Positions 44,691 to 54,418 of a stretch of DNA of 64,000 bases are shown here, in pieces; position 1 is the first letter of the stretch, and every line of letters starts with the position of its first letter. The notes beneath the pieces were generated by a model. It was not told the DNA's origin. It did not search any database and saw only the letters and a program-made list of their open reading frames with translations. A program made the position numbers and the translations under genes. The DNA lies in assembly GCF_900105055.1 (NCBI RefSeq), contig NZ_FNTA01000003.1, forward strand, positions 1 to 64,000, given 5' to 3'. Source of the stretch: Amycolatopsis lurida. Lineage in GTDB: Bacteria; Actinomycetota; Actinomycetes; Mycobacteriales; Pseudonocardiaceae.

Positions 44691-45646
44691 TGCCGACCGC
44701 TCTCGACGACGTCCCGGCCCTGAAGCCGGCCGGGGCGTCCCGCCCGCGGCGCGTCCGGCGCAACCGGCGCGGCATCGCGCTGCCGTATCTGCTCTTGCTG
44801 CCCGCGATCCTGCTCGAACTGCTCGTCCACGTGATCCCGATGATCGCCGGGCTCGTGATGAGCTTCTTCAAGCTCACGCAGTTCTCCATCCGGGACTTCT
44901 CGTCCGCCCCGGCGGCGGGGCTGGACAACTACAAGTTCGTCCTGGACTTCGACTCGGCGGCGGGTAAGGCGCTGCTCGGCTCGTTCTGGATCAGCGTCCT
45001 CTACACCGTCCTCTCGGTGGGGTTCTGCTGGCTCTTCGGCACGTCGGCCGCCGTGCTGATGCAGAAGAACTTCCGGGGGCGCGGTCTGCTCCGGACCCTG
45101 TTCCTGGTGCCGTACGCGCTGCCGATGTACGCCGCCGTGATCACCTGGTCGTTCATGTTCCAGAAGGAAACGGGCCTGGTGAACGACTTGCTGGGCACCG
45201 ACTCCTTCTGGCTCATCGGGGACAACAGCTTCTGGTCGCTCGTGGTGGTCTCGGTCTGGCGGAACTGGCCGTTCGCGTTCCTGATCGTGATGGCCGGGCT
45301 CCAGAACATCCCCGGCGAACTGTACGAAGCGGCGGCCATCGACGGCGCGGGCTGGTGGCGGCAGTTCCAGGCCATCACCCAGCCGATGCTGCGTCCGGTC
45401 AACCAGGTACTGCTGCTGGTGCTTTTCCTGTGGACATTCAACGACTTCAACACGCCGTATGTCCTTTTCGGAGCGTCCGCGCCGAAGGAGGCGTCGCTGA
45501 TATCGATCCACATCTACCAGAGCTCCTTCGTGACCTGGAACTTCGGGCTCGGCTCGGCGATGTCGGTGCTGTTGCTGCTCTTCCTGCTCCTCGTCAGCAC
45601 CGTCTACTTGGGACTGACCGCACGGAGGAGGAAGGCCGTTGTCTGA
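44690..45646 (+). CDS. Sugar ABC transporter permease (MalF-like)
   Basis: 318 residues from ATG 44690, sharing one base with the preceding stop (TGATG). Six spans: a long cytoplasmic start (RRVRRNRRG), then IALPYLLLLPAILLELLVHVIPM, and the binding-protein-dependent transport signature EAAAIDGAGWWRQFQAITQPML (about 222-243) that contacts the ATPase. Forms a heterodimeric channel with the next gene's product. No ATPase gene lies in the operon, so it must borrow a shared one (MsiK in streptomycetes). Confidence 0.93.
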   Translation: MPTALDDVPALKPAGASRPRRVRRNRRGIALPYLLLLPAILLELLVHVIPMIAGLVMSFFKLTQFSIRDFSSAPAAGLDNYKFVLDFDSAAGKALLGSFWISVLYTVLSVGFCWLFGTSAAVLMQKNFRGRGLLRTLFLVPYALPMYAAVITWSFMFQKETGLVNDLLGTDSFWLIGDNSFWSLVVVSVWRNWPFAFLIVMAGLQNIPGELYEAAAIDGAGWWRQFQAITQPMLRPVNQVLLLVLFLWTFNDFNTPYVLFGASAPKEASLISIHIYQSSFVTWNFGLGSAMSVLLLLFLLLVSTVYLGLTARRRKAVV

Positions 45647-46478
45647 GCCACGCTGGGTCCCGTGGGCCCGCCGATTCGTCCTCGGCTTCCTCGCCCTGTT
45701 CACACTGGTGCCGCTGTACGTGATGGTTTCGTCGTCGCTGAAACCGCTCGGGGACGTGCAGGGCGGCTGGGAATGGGTGCCGACGACGCTGACCATCCAG
45801 CCGTTCTTCGACATCTGGGAGACCATCCCTCTGGCCGAATACTTCGTGAACAGCCTGGTCATCTCCGGCTCGGCCGCGATCCTCTCGGTGGTGATCGCGA
45901 TCTTCGCGGCGTACGCCCTGAGCCGGTTCCGCTTCCGTGGCAAGAACTTCTTCAAGATGACCGTGCTGTCCACGCAGATGTTCCCCGGCATCCTGTTCCT
46001 GCTGCCGCTGTTCCTCATCTTCGTCAACATCGGCAACACCACCGGCATCGTCCTGTACGGCTCCCGGCTCGGGCTGATCGTCACCTACCTGACCTTCTCG
46101 CTGCCGTTCGCGATCTGGATGCTCGCCGGATACATCGATTCGATCCCCAAGGAACTCGACGAGGCCGCGATGGTCGACGGCACCGGGCCCTTCGGCGCCC
46201 TCGTCCGGGTGGTCGTCCCGGCGGCCATGCCGGGCATCGTCGCGGTGGGCATCTACTCGTTCATGACGGCCTGGGGCGAGGTCCTGTTCGCGTCGGTGAT
46301 GACCGATTCGGGCACGCGGACCCTCGCGGTCGGTCTCCAGGAGTACTCCACCCAGGTCCAGGTCTACTGGAACCAGGTCATGGCCGCGTCCCTGATCGTC
46401 TCCGTCCCGGTCGTCGCCGGATTCCTGCTGCTCCAGCGCTATCTCGTCGCCGGGCTCACCGCCGGTGCAGTGAAATGA
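45639..46478 (+). CDS. Sugar ABC transporter permease (MalG-like)
   Basis: 279 residues from TTG 45639, overlapping the preceding stop by 8 bases and preceded by GGAGGAGGAAGG, a strong ribosome site that decides this rare start. Six spans: [23 protein letters not shown] opens, and the coupling loop is [26 protein letters not shown] (about 166-191). Partner of the MalF-like permease. Its ATGA end overlaps the beta-glucosidase start. Confidence 0.93.
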   Translation: MSEPRWVPWARRFVLGFLALFTLVPLYVMVSSSLKPLGDVQGGWEWVPTTLTIQPFFDIWETIPLAEYFVNSLVISGSAAILSVVIAIFAAYALSRFRFRGKNFFKMTVLSTQMFPGILFLLPLFLIFVNIGNTTGIVLYGSRLGLIVTYLTFSLPFAIWMLAGYIDSIPKELDEAAMVDGTGPFGALVRVVVPAAMPGIVAVGIYSFMTAWGEVLFASVMTDSGTRTLAVGLQEYSTQVQVYWNQVMAASLIVSVPVVAGFLLLQRYLVAGLTAGAVK

Positions 46479-47842
46479 CCAGCCCGTCGCTCCGTACAGA
46501 GAGGTCCGCCTTGACTCTGCACCTGCCCGCCGATTTCCTGTGGGGTGCGGCCACCGCCGCGTACCAGGTCGAAGGCGCCGTCGACGCCGACGGCCGCCTC
46601 CCGTCCATCTGGGACGACTTCGTCCGGGTCCCGGGTGCCGTCCTGAACGGCGACACCGCCGACGTCGCGTGCGATCACTACCGGCGCTGGCCGGAGGATC
46701 TCGCCATCATGAAGCGACTGGGCCTGGACGCCTACCGCTTCTCGGTCGCGTGGCCGCGGGTGATCCCGACCGGCCGCGGCGAGGTCAACCCGGCCGGACT
46801 CGACTTCTACGACCGGCTGGTCGACGCGGTGCTCGAGGCCGGGATCCGGCCGTTCGCCACGTTGTTCCACTGGGACTTGCCTTCCGCGCTGAAGGGCGGC
46901 TGGCCCGAGCGCGACACGGCCTATGCCTACGCCGACTACGCCGCCGTCGTGGCGGCTCGGCTGGGTGACCGGGTGAAGGACTGGAACACGGTCAACGAAC
47001 CGCTGTGTTCGGCTTGGCTCGGTTACCTCGAAGGGCGTTTCGCCCCTGGCATCAAGGATCTCAAGCAAGCTGTCCACGCTTCACACCATCTCCTGCTCGC
47101 GCACGGTCTCGGGGTACAGGCGATCACCGCGAATGCCGCACAGCCCGCGAATATCGGCCTGGTGGTCAATCTCAGCGGGATCGAGCCGGCGTCGGATTCC
47201 GCCGCGGACGTCGAAGCGGCGGCGCGAATGGACGGACATGTCAACCGCTGGTGGCTCGACCCGTCGAACGGCCGCGGCTATCCCGCGGACATGATCGAGG
47301 TCTACGGCGTCGAACCACCCGTGGTCGGGGACGACCTGGAGGTGATCTCGGCGCCGGTCGGCTACCACGGGCTGAACTACTACTTCCGGCAGATCGTCGA
47401 GGACGACCCGGAAGGCCCCGCTCCGCGCGCCCGGCAAGTGCCGGTCGAGGGCGCGGCCACCACCGCGATGGGCTGGGAGATCCACGGGCAAGGCCTGGCG
47501 GACCTGATCCACCGGCTCGCCGACGAGTACGGCGCCCGCGCCATCTATGTCACCGAGAGCGGGGCCGCCTTCGACGACAAGGTCGCCGAGGACGGGTCGA
47601 TCCACGACGCCGACCGCATCGCCTACCTGGAGGAACATCTGGGCGCGGTGGCGGGCGCCGCCGAAGCGGGTGCTCCGGTGAAGGGGTACTTCGCCTGGTC
47701 GCTGCTCGACAACTTCGAATGGGACAGCGGGCTGAGCAAGCGGTTCGGGCTGGTGCGGGTCGACTACGACACGCAGGTGCGCACCGTCAAGGCGAGCGGG
47801 CACCGGTACGCGGAGATCATCGCCGGGCACCGGAACCGCTGA
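46475..47842 (+). CDS. Beta-glucosidase, glycoside hydrolase family 1
   Basis: 455 residues from ATG 46475 (ATGA overlap with the permease); TTG 46511 is an alternative. Retaining (alpha/beta)8 enzyme: [15 protein letters not shown] near the N-terminus, acid/base Glu175 in [19 protein letters not shown], nucleophile Glu361 in YVTESGAAF, and the aglycone-side [20 protein letters not shown]. No signal peptide, so it splits imported beta-glucosides such as cellobiose inside the cell. It completes a uptake-and-hydrolysis operon with the three transporter genes, and would finish the work begun by the secreted GH6 cellulase. Confidence 0.94.
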   Translation: MTSPSLRTERSALTLHLPADFLWGAATAAYQVEGAVDADGRLPSIWDDFVRVPGAVLNGDTADVACDHYRRWPEDLAIMKRLGLDAYRFSVAWPRVIPTGRGEVNPAGLDFYDRLVDAVLEAGIRPFATLFHWDLPSALKGGWPERDTAYAYADYAAVVAARLGDRVKDWNTVNEPLCSAWLGYLEGRFAPGIKDLKQAVHASHHLLLAHGLGVQAITANAAQPANIGLVVNLSGIEPASDSAADVEAAARMDGHVNRWWLDPSNGRGYPADMIEVYGVEPPVVGDDLEVISAPVGYHGLNYYFRQIVEDDPEGPAPRARQVPVEGAATTAMGWEIHGQGLADLIHRLADEYGARAIYVTESGAAFDDKVAEDGSIHDADRIAYLEEHLGAVAGAAEAGAPVKGYFAWSLLDNFEWDSGLSKRFGLVRVDYDTQVRTVKASGHRYAEIIAGHRNR

Positions 47843-47847
47843 CCGGC

Positions 47848-47893
47848 CTCGTGAGTGGTAAGGACGGTTAGAACCGTCCTTACCACTCACGAG
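47848..47893. repeat. 22-bp-stem intergenic hairpin, copy 2
   Basis: 47848-47869 is the exact reverse complement of 47872-47893, with two bases between, identical over 46 bp to 32530-32575. It starts 6 bases after the beta-glucosidase stop and should end that operon. Confidence 0.85.
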
Positions 47894-47961
47894 GGTTCGT
47901 GCGCGCGGATGGACCGAGGGGTCCGGATTCGTCGCGCGGTACGAACGGACGCCCGCCGAAA

Positions 47962-47998
47962 CCTCCTAGGGTCGCCATGAAGAGGCGATCCTAGGAGG
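47962..47998 (+). promoter_or_regulatory. Hairpin burying the ribosome site of the D-aminoacylase gene
   Basis: 47962-47976 pairs with 47984-47998 over 15 pairs (one G-U), around a 7-base loop. The right arm ends in AGGAGG, the ribosome-binding site, 6 bases before ATG 48005. In RNA this would hide the site. In DNA it is a near-perfect 15-bp dyad that could be an operator overlapping a -10 (TAGGGT, 47967-47972). Confidence 0.65.
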
Positions 47999-48004
47999 CG
48001 AAGC

Positions 48005-49480
48005 ATGCGGACACTTTTGCGCGGCGGTCGTGTCATCGATCCGGCGACGGGATTCGACGGCACGGCCGACGTGCTGGTATCCGGCGGGGTGGTCACCGCC
48101 GTCGGGGAGGCTTTGACCGCGGAGCCGGGCGACGTGGAGATCGACGTCTCGGGGCTCGTCGTCGGGCCGGGCTTCATCGACCTGCACAGCCACGTGCACA
48201 CCATCGCGGGCCAGCGGCTCCAGGCGATGGACGGCGTGACGACCGCGCTCGACCTCGAGGCCGGGTTGATGCCGATCGAGCGGGCCTACGCCGAGGCCGC
48301 CGCCGCGGGACGTCCGCTGCACTACGGTTTCTCCGCGTCCTGGGGCGCCGCGCGGGCACAGGTGCTCGCCGGGATCGAGCCGGACGCGAATATCGACAGC
48401 GGGCTGTCGGTGCTCGGGAACCCGGCCTGGCAAAGGACTTCGTCACCGAAGGAACTCGCGGCCTGGCTGTCCCTTGTGGACGGTGAGCTGGCCGCGGGCG
48501 CGCTCGGCGTCGGTGTGCTGCTCGGCTACGCGCCCGATACCGATCCCGGCGAGTTCCTCGCGCTGGCCCGGTTGGCCAAGGAGGCCGGAGCGCCGACGTA
48601 CACCCACGTCCGTGAACTGGTCGAAGTGAACCCGGAGACACCGATCGACGGTTCGGCCGAGATCGCGATCGTCGCGGCCGAGACCGGTGCCGCGATGCAC
48701 CACTGTCACGTCAACAGCACGTCCGGTCACCAGATCGAGCGGGTGCTCGGGGCGCTCGAAGCGGGGCGAGCGGCCGGGTCGCGGGTGACCGTCGAGGCCT
48801 ATCCGTACGGGGCGGGCAGCACGGGTATCGGTGCCGCCTTCCTTTCACCCGAACGTTTGAAGATGAAGGGGCTCTCCCCGTCCAGTGTGATCATGCTGGA
48901 GTCGGGGGAGCGCATCGCCGACGAAGGGCGTCTGCTTCAGGTGCGCGCCGAAGATCCCGGCGCGCCGTGCATCCTGGAGTTCCTCGACGAAAGCAGCCCG
49001 CACGACCTCGGCCTGCTGCGGCAGGCGCTCGCGTTCCCGGACGCCATCGTCGCCAGTGACGCGCTGCCCGTGTACTGGAAGAACGGCACCAGCGAGAGCA
49101 CCGAATGGCCGCTGCCGCCCGGTGGCGCGACCCATCCGCGTACGGCCGGGACCTACGCCAAGACCTTGCGCCTGATGGTGCGCGAGAGCAAGGCCTGGAC
49201 CTGGCTGGAGGCGTTCCGGCGCTGCTCCTACCTGCCGGCACGAGTGCTCGACGAGGTCGCCCCCGGGGCGCTGGCGAAGGGGCGGCTGAACGTCGGTGCC
49301 GACGCTGACATCGTCGTGATCGACCCGCACACGATCACCGACGCGGCGACGTATTTCGACTCGACGCGGCCGTCCGTCGGGGTCCGGCACCTGTTCGTCT
49401 CGGGTGTCCCGGTCGTGACCGACGGGAATCTGCGCACGGACGCGTTCCCCGGCAAACCGCTGCGGGGTGAGCCGCGATGA
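48005..49480 (+). CDS. D-aminoacylase / N-acyl-D-amino-acid deacylase-type amidohydrolase
   Basis: 491 residues. Amidohydrolase-superfamily metal enzyme: the N-terminal small beta domain begins LLRGGRVIDPATGFDG, metal ligands follow in GPGFIDLHSHVHTIAG, and later YTHVRE, MHHCHVNSTSGHQI and FPDAIVASDALPVY. It closes with the beta domain GRLNVGADADIVVIDP. The family removes acyl groups from N-acyl-D-amino acids or hydrolyses related cyclic amides. First of a co-directed set with an M20 peptidase (4-base ATGA overlap), a GNAT and an N-acylamino acid racemase, which strongly favours D-amino-acid metabolism. Confidence 0.85.
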   Translation: MRTLLRGGRVIDPATGFDGTADVLVSGGVVTAVGEALTAEPGDVEIDVSGLVVGPGFIDLHSHVHTIAGQRLQAMDGVTTALDLEAGLMPIERAYAEAAAAGRPLHYGFSASWGAARAQVLAGIEPDANIDSGLSVLGNPAWQRTSSPKELAAWLSLVDGELAAGALGVGVLLGYAPDTDPGEFLALARLAKEAGAPTYTHVRELVEVNPETPIDGSAEIAIVAAETGAAMHHCHVNSTSGHQIERVLGALEAGRAAGSRVTVEAYPYGAGSTGIGAAFLSPERLKMKGLSPSSVIMLESGERIADEGRLLQVRAEDPGAPCILEFLDESSPHDLGLLRQALAFPDAIVASDALPVYWKNGTSESTEWPLPPGGATHPRTAGTYAKTLRLMVRESKAWTWLEAFRRCSYLPARVLDEVAPGALAKGRLNVGADADIVVIDPHTITDAATYFDSTRPSVGVRHLFVSGVPVVTDGNLRTDAFPGKPLRGEPR

Positions 49481-50619
49481 GCGACCTGCTCGCCGACATC
49501 GAGACGCTGATCCTCTGCGAGTCGCCGTCTTCGGATCACGAAGCGGTGGCGCGCAGCGCCGAAGTGGTCGCCGGAATCGGCCGGAGACTGCTCGGCGTGG
49601 ACCCGGAGAAGATCGTCGTCGACGGCGTCACCCATCTCCGCTGGAGCTTCGGTGCCGGACCGCCTCGTGTCCTGCTGCTCGGTCACCACGACACGGTTTG
49701 GCCGCACGGTTCACTGGAGACCCATCCGTTCTCAGTGCGGGACGGAGTGTTGCGCGGACCCGGTTGCTTCGACATGAAGGCGGGGGTCGTGATGGCGTTG
49801 CACGCCGCCGCGACCCTGCCCGATCGTGACGGGCTGTCCATTCTGGTCACGGGCGACGAGGAGATCGGGTCGCCGTCCTCCCGCGCGCTGATCGAGGAGA
49901 CCGCGGCGGGATGCGACGCCGCGTTCGTGCTGGAGGCGTCGGCCGACGGTGGTGCGCTGAAATGCCGGCGCAAAGGCGTTTCCCATTATCGGGTGGAAGT
50001 GTCCGGCCGCGCCGCGCACGCCGGGCTCGAACCGGAGAGGGGCGTCAACGCGGGGATCGAGATCTCCCACCAGATCCTCGCGGTGGCCGCGCTCGCCGAT
50101 CCCAGGGCCGGGACCAGCGTGACGCCCACGGTCGTTTCGGCCGGAACGACGGTCAACACCGTTCCGGCCGCCGCGGGGGTGGCCGTCGACGTCCGTGTCT
50201 GGAACGAGGCCGAACAACTCCGTGTCGACCGGGCCATCCGGGGACTCCGTCCGGTCGTGGAAGGCGCCGAGGTCCGCGTGACCGGCGGGATCAACCGGCC
50301 GCCGCTCGAAGAGAATTCGTCGGCGGGACTCTTCGCCTTGGCCGGCGAACTGGCGGAGGAACTCGGGCTCGGAGAGCTGACTTCCGCGTCGGTCGGCGGT
50401 GCTTCGGACGGCAACTACACCGCCGGGATGGGCGTGCCGACGCTGGACGGACTCGGCGCCGTCGGTGGCGGGGCGCACGCGGATCACGAACACGTCGTCG
50501 TCGCGGAACTGCCGCGTCGTACCGCTTTGCTGGCCGCGCTCGTGGAAAACGTACTCGCGAAGCGGGGTCCGTCCGGTGCGACGAATCCCGCGGGCGAATC
50601 TGGTACGGCACGACGGTGA
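49477..50619 (+). CDS. M20-family metallopeptidase, probable N-succinyl/N-acyl-L-amino acid hydrolase
   Basis: 380 residues. ArgE/DapE/CPG2-like: LLLGHHDTVWP (first metal His), GPGCFDMKAGVVMALHAA (bridging Asp), SILVTGDEEIGSPSSRALIE (catalytic Glu and metal Glu), then the dimer domain with SGRAAHAGLEPERGVNAGIEI, and HADHEHV near the C-terminus. These enzymes hydrolyse N-acyl or N-succinyl amino acids. Beside an N-succinylamino acid racemase, the expected substrate is an N-succinyl-L-amino acid, the last step of D-to-L conversion. ATG 49477 overlaps the upstream stop. Confidence 0.88.
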   Translation: MSDLLADIETLILCESPSSDHEAVARSAEVVAGIGRRLLGVDPEKIVVDGVTHLRWSFGAGPPRVLLLGHHDTVWPHGSLETHPFSVRDGVLRGPGCFDMKAGVVMALHAAATLPDRDGLSILVTGDEEIGSPSSRALIEETAAGCDAAFVLEASADGGALKCRRKGVSHYRVEVSGRAAHAGLEPERGVNAGIEISHQILAVAALADPRAGTSVTPTVVSAGTTVNTVPAAAGVAVDVRVWNEAEQLRVDRAIRGLRPVVEGAEVRVTGGINRPPLEENSSAGLFALAGELAEELGLGELTSASVGGASDGNYTAGMGVPTLDGLGAVGGGAHADHEHVVVAELPRRTALLAALVENVLAKRGPSGATNPAGESGTARR

Positions 50620-50650
50620 CTCGGCCGAGGTGCCGGGAAAGGATTGCCCC

Positions 50651-51535
50651 GTGACAAATCTTGCTACGAACGCGGAAAGCCCGGCGTCGGTGGCGGTGCG
50701 CGACGATGCTGTCGCCGCCGCGCGGGCCGCGGCCGTGGCTTCGGGCGTCGAAATCCGCGAACTGACCGAGATCGCCGAGCTGGCTGCGGTGGTCGGCCTG
50801 TTCGAGTCGATCTGGCGGTCCGGGCCGGGCGGCAGGCCGGTGAGCACGGAACTGCTTCGCGCGATGTCCACGGCCGGTAACTACGTCGCGGGCGCATTCG
50901 CGAACGGTGAACTGCTGGGTGCCTGTTTCGGTTTCTTCGGGAACCCAGGAAAGGCGAGCCTGCACAGCCATATCGCCGGCGTCGCGAAGGCGGGCGCGGG
51001 CCGCGGGATCGGGCACGCACTGAAGCTGCATCAGCGCGGGTGGGCACTGCTCCAGGACGTCTCGGTGATCACCTGGACGTTCGACCCGTTGGTGCGGCGC
51101 AACGCGTACTTCAACCTGGGCAAACTCGGCGCGCGCCCGATCGGTTACCTGCCCGACTTCTACGGGCCGATGGAGGACGACATCAACGGTTCGGGCGACA
51201 CCGACCGGCTGATGGTCGGCTGGGATCTCCGGAGCCCGGAGGTCCGCGCCGCCGCCTTCGGCGAACCGGTCCTGATCGACGCGGAAGCACTGGGCGCGGC
51301 GAAGGCGCTCTCCGTCGACTCCGACGGCGGTCCGAGCATCGGATCCGCGGACGGGCCGACCGTGCTCGTCGCGGTCCCGCCCGACATCGAACGGTTGCGC
51401 CGCACCGACCCCGGTCGCGGCGACGCGTGGCGCGTCGCGCTGCGCGAAGTCCTCGGCGGACTGATGGCGGACAACGCCAAGGTCGCCGGTTTCGATCGTG
51501 CCGGCTGGTACGTGATCTCCAAGGAGCAGTCGTGA
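50651..51535 (+). CDS. GNAT-family acyltransferase, probable D-amino acid N-succinyltransferase
   Basis: 294 residues from GTG 50651 with GGAAAGGA upstream; a longer frame starting at 50399 lies within the peptidase gene. GNAT fold in the first half: VEIRELTEIAELAAVVGLFESIW, AGAFANGELLGACFGFFG, then the CoA-loop region SHIAGVAKAGAGRGIGHALKLHQRGWAL and TWTFDPLVRRNAYFNLGKLGA. The C-terminal half is lineage-specific. In Geobacillus kaustophilus a GNAT next to NSAR succinylates D-amino acids as the first step of irreversible D-to-L conversion; the same gene trio stands here. Activity is inferred from that arrangement. GTGA overlap with the next gene. Confidence 0.85.
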   Translation: MTNLATNAESPASVAVRDDAVAAARAAAVASGVEIRELTEIAELAAVVGLFESIWRSGPGGRPVSTELLRAMSTAGNYVAGAFANGELLGACFGFFGNPGKASLHSHIAGVAKAGAGRGIGHALKLHQRGWALLQDVSVITWTFDPLVRRNAYFNLGKLGARPIGYLPDFYGPMEDDINGSGDTDRLMVGWDLRSPEVRAAAFGEPVLIDAEALGAAKALSVDSDGGPSIGSADGPTVLVAVPPDIERLRRTDPGRGDAWRVALREVLGGLMADNAKVAGFDRAGWYVISKEQS

Positions 51536-52638
51536 AACTCAGCGGTGTGGAACTGCGCCGGGTCCGGATGCCGCTCGTGGCCCCGTTCCGGACGTCGTTC
51601 GGGACGCAGTCCGAGCGGGAATTGCTGCTGGTCCGCGCGGTGACCCCGGCGGGCGAGGGCTGGGGCGAATGTGTCGCGATGGAGGCGCCGCTCTACTCGT
51701 CGGAGTACAACGACGCCGCCGAGCACGTGCTGCGGAACCATCTGATCCCCGCACTGCTGGCGGCCGAGGACGTGACCGCGCACAAGGTGACGCCGTTGCT
51801 GGCGAAGTTCAAGGGCCACCGGATGGCGAAGGGCGCGCTGGAGATGGCGGTCCTCGACGCCGAACTCCGCGCGCATGACCGGTCCTTCGCGGCCGAGCTG
51901 GGGTCCACTCGCGACTCCGTGGCCTGCGGGGTCTCGGTCGGGATCATGGACTCGATCCCGCACCTGCTCGACGTCGTCGGCGGCTACCTCGACGAGGGCT
52001 ACGTCCGGATCAAGCTGAAGATCGAGCCCGGCTGGGACGTCGAGCCGGTCCGGCAGGTGCGTGAGCGCTTCGGTGACGACGTGCTGCTGCAGGTCGACGC
52101 GAACACCGCGTACACGCTGGGCGACGCGCCCCTGCTGTCCCGGCTCGACCCGTTCGACCTGCTGCTGATCGAGCAGCCGCTCGAAGAAGAGGACGTGCTC
52201 GGCCACGCCGAGCTGGCCAAGCGGATCCGGACGCCGATCTGCCTCGACGAGTCGATCGTCTCGGCCAAGGCCGCCGCGGACGCGATCAAGCTCGGCGCCT
52301 GCCAGATCGTCAACATCAAACCGGGCCGGGTCGGCGGATACCTCGAAGCCCGCCGGGTGCACGACGTCTGCGCGGCACACGGGATCGCGGTGTGGTGCGG
52401 CGGGATGATCGAGACCGGGCTCGGCCGGGCGGCCAACGTCGCACTGGCCTCGCTGCCCGGCTTCACGCTGCCGGGGGACACCTCGGCGTCCGGCCGGTTC
52501 TATCGCACCGACATCACCGAGCCGTTCGTGCTGGACGCCGGGCATCTGCCGGTGCCGACCGGGCCGGGCCTCGGGGTGACTCCGATTCCGGATCTTCTGG
52601 ACGAGGTCACCACGGAGAAAGCGTGGATCGGTTCGTAG
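51532..52638 (+). CDS. N-succinylamino acid racemase / o-succinylbenzoate synthase (NAAAR)
   Basis: 368 residues from GTG 51532 (AAGGAG just before it), the same length as the Amycolatopsis N-acylamino acid racemase. Enolase-superfamily protein, with catalytic lysines K161/K163 (IKLKIEPG) and K263 (NIKPGR) and metal ligands D189 (QVDANTAY), E214 (LIEQPLEEE) and D239 (ICLDES). It racemises N-acyl, best N-succinyl, amino acids, and in the same active site can make o-succinylbenzoate for menaquinone. With the GNAT and M20 neighbours the racemase role is favoured. The conservation of all ligands at known positions makes this one of the surest calls in the window. Confidence 0.96.
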   Translation: MKLSGVELRRVRMPLVAPFRTSFGTQSERELLLVRAVTPAGEGWGECVAMEAPLYSSEYNDAAEHVLRNHLIPALLAAEDVTAHKVTPLLAKFKGHRMAKGALEMAVLDAELRAHDRSFAAELGSTRDSVACGVSVGIMDSIPHLLDVVGGYLDEGYVRIKLKIEPGWDVEPVRQVRERFGDDVLLQVDANTAYTLGDAPLLSRLDPFDLLLIEQPLEEEDVLGHAELAKRIRTPICLDESIVSAKAAADAIKLGACQIVNIKPGRVGGYLEARRVHDVCAAHGIAVWCGGMIETGLGRAANVALASLPGFTLPGDTSASGRFYRTDITEPFVLDAGHLPVPTGPGLGVTPIPDLLDEVTTEKAWIGS

Positions 52639-52673
52639 CTTTCTACGAATTCCGGGGTTAGATTTGGTCGGAT

Positions 52674-52689
52674 CGAACCGGTCGGTTCG
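52674..52689. promoter_or_regulatory. Operator candidate before the PucR gene
   Basis: CGAACCGGTCGGTTCG is a perfect 7-2-7 dyad between the racemase stop and the PucR start (52715). Too short and without T-run for a clear terminator; autoregulation by PucR is a natural guess. Confidence 0.45.
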
Positions 52690-52714
52690 GCGAGATCGGG
52701 TTTAACTTCGGGGG

Positions 52715-54385
52715 GTGCTGACACCGGTGCCCAGCAAGCCGCATACGAGTTTGGGGCGCGTCCTCGAAGACCTCGGGGACGTGCTCCTGGAACCGGTCGC
52801 GGTCGGCCGGACCACCCGCAAGCAGCTCGGCGGGGTGGTCATCCACGATCCGCACGACGAATCCGACATCCCTGGCGGAGCCGTCGTGCTCGGCGTCGGG
52901 GTGCGGGAGCAGGACGAAGTCGTCCGCCTTCTGCACGACGTGGGTGCGAGGGGCGCGGCGGCGCTCGTCGTCCGCTCTCCCGTCACCCCGGCGCCGGAAC
53001 TCCGGCGTGCCGCGGAGTCGTCCGGGGTGGCCCTGCTGGGGCTCGCGCGCGGCGCGTCCTGGGCGCAGCTCGCCGCCATGCTCAGGACGTTGCTCGCCGA
53101 AGAGGACGTCGGCGAGGTCTCGCCACAGACCCTCGGTGGAATGCCTTCGGGTGATCTCTTCGCACTGGCCAACGCGATCGCCGCGCTCATCGACGCGCCG
53201 GTGACCATCGAGGATCGCAACAACCGGATCCTCGCGTTCTCCGGGCGCCAGGACGAAGCGGACCCGTCCCGGGTGGAAACGATCCTCGGCCGGCAGGTGC
53301 CGGAGCGGTTCGCCCGCGGCCTCGAAAGGGACGGCGTCTTCGAGAAGCTGTACCGAGACCATGCGCCCGTGTACGTCGATCCGCAGCGGTACGACGACAG
53401 TGCCATCGCGCTGCCCCGGGTGGCGCTCGCCGTCCGCGCCGGCGACGAGGTGCTCGGATCGATCTGGGCTGCGGTGCGGGAACCGCTCAGTGACGAGCGG
53501 ACCCAGGCGCTGATCGACGCCGCGAAGCTCGTCGCGTTGCACCTGCTCCGGCTGCGCGCCGGTGCCGACGTCGAACGGCGGCTGCGCGCGGATCTGGTGA
53601 GCACGGCACTCGAAGGAGGCTCCGGCGCACCGGAGGCCATCGCCCGGCTCGGGTTGCTCGGCCAGCCTTCGATCGTGCTCGCCATGGGACTGCTCGGCGC
53701 GCCCGACCCCGAGGACGATCTCCGGCTGGTCGCGGACCGCCAGCGGGTCGCCGACGCGCTGGCCATGCACCTGAGCGCCGTCCAGCCTCGTTCGGCCGTC
53801 GCGCTGGTCGGCGACGTCGCCTACGGCATCCTCCCGATGCCCGGCGGTCAGGCCGACTGCCAGGAGCGCTCGGTACGGGTCGCGTCGACCTTCCTGGAGC
53901 GGACGGGACGCCGGGCGGCCGCCGCGATCGGCATCGGACCGCTCGCGCTGGACGCGTCCGGTCTCCACGCCTCCCGCGACGGCGCGGACCGGGCGTTGCG
54001 CGTGCTGCTCACCAACGGCGGCGCGAAACGCGTCGCGACCGCCGAAGACGTCCATGTCGACGCGCTCATGCTGGAGCTGGCCGACCTCGCCGCGGCCAGA
54101 GGAGACGTCGCGACGGGACCGGTCGCGCGGTTGCTCGCCTACGACGCCCAGCACCAGTCGCAACTGGTGCACACCCTCCGGTGCTGGCTGGACGCGTTCG
54201 GCGACATCGGAGCCGCGTCCGCGTCGGCCTACGTCCATCCGAACACCTTCCGCTACCGGCTGCGGCGCCTGGCCGAAGTCGGCGAGATCGATCTCGACGA
54301 CGCGGGCGAGCGGTTCGCCGCGATGCTGCAATTGCGGCTGCTGCCCCGTGACGCGCGGACCGGGCCGCCGGGCGCCGAAGACTGA
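52715..54385 (+). CDS. PucR-family transcriptional regulator
   Basis: 556 residues from GTG 52715 (GTG 52727 is an alternative). N-terminal about 30-130 is a PucR-type ligand domain (GRVLEDLGDVLLEPVAVG, VVLGVGVREQDEVVRLLHDVG). The middle (about 160-270) is GAF-like. The C-terminal helix-turn-helix of the HTH_30 type is LRCWLDAFGDIGAASASAYVHPNTFRYRLRRLAEV (about 488-522). PucR/CdaR proteins are usually activators of nitrogen-compound catabolism. Placed after the D-amino-acid genes and before a transporter gene, it probably controls both. Dyads at 52674 and 54419 are candidate sites. Confidence 0.88.
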   Translation: MLTPVPSKPHTSLGRVLEDLGDVLLEPVAVGRTTRKQLGGVVIHDPHDESDIPGGAVVLGVGVREQDEVVRLLHDVGARGAAALVVRSPVTPAPELRRAAESSGVALLGLARGASWAQLAAMLRTLLAEEDVGEVSPQTLGGMPSGDLFALANAIAALIDAPVTIEDRNNRILAFSGRQDEADPSRVETILGRQVPERFARGLERDGVFEKLYRDHAPVYVDPQRYDDSAIALPRVALAVRAGDEVLGSIWAAVREPLSDERTQALIDAAKLVALHLLRLRAGADVERRLRADLVSTALEGGSGAPEAIARLGLLGQPSIVLAMGLLGAPDPEDDLRLVADRQRVADALAMHLSAVQPRSAVALVGDVAYGILPMPGGQADCQERSVRVASTFLERTGRRAAAAIGIGPLALDASGLHASRDGADRALRVLLTNGGAKRVATAEDVHVDALMLELADLAAARGDVATGPVARLLAYDAQHQSQLVHTLRCWLDAFGDIGAASASAYVHPNTFRYRLRRLAEVGEIDLDDAGERFAAMLQLRLLPRDARTGPPGAED

Positions 54386-54418
54386 CCTTCGGTCTCCCGG
54401 CCCGAAACGACGGCCGAT

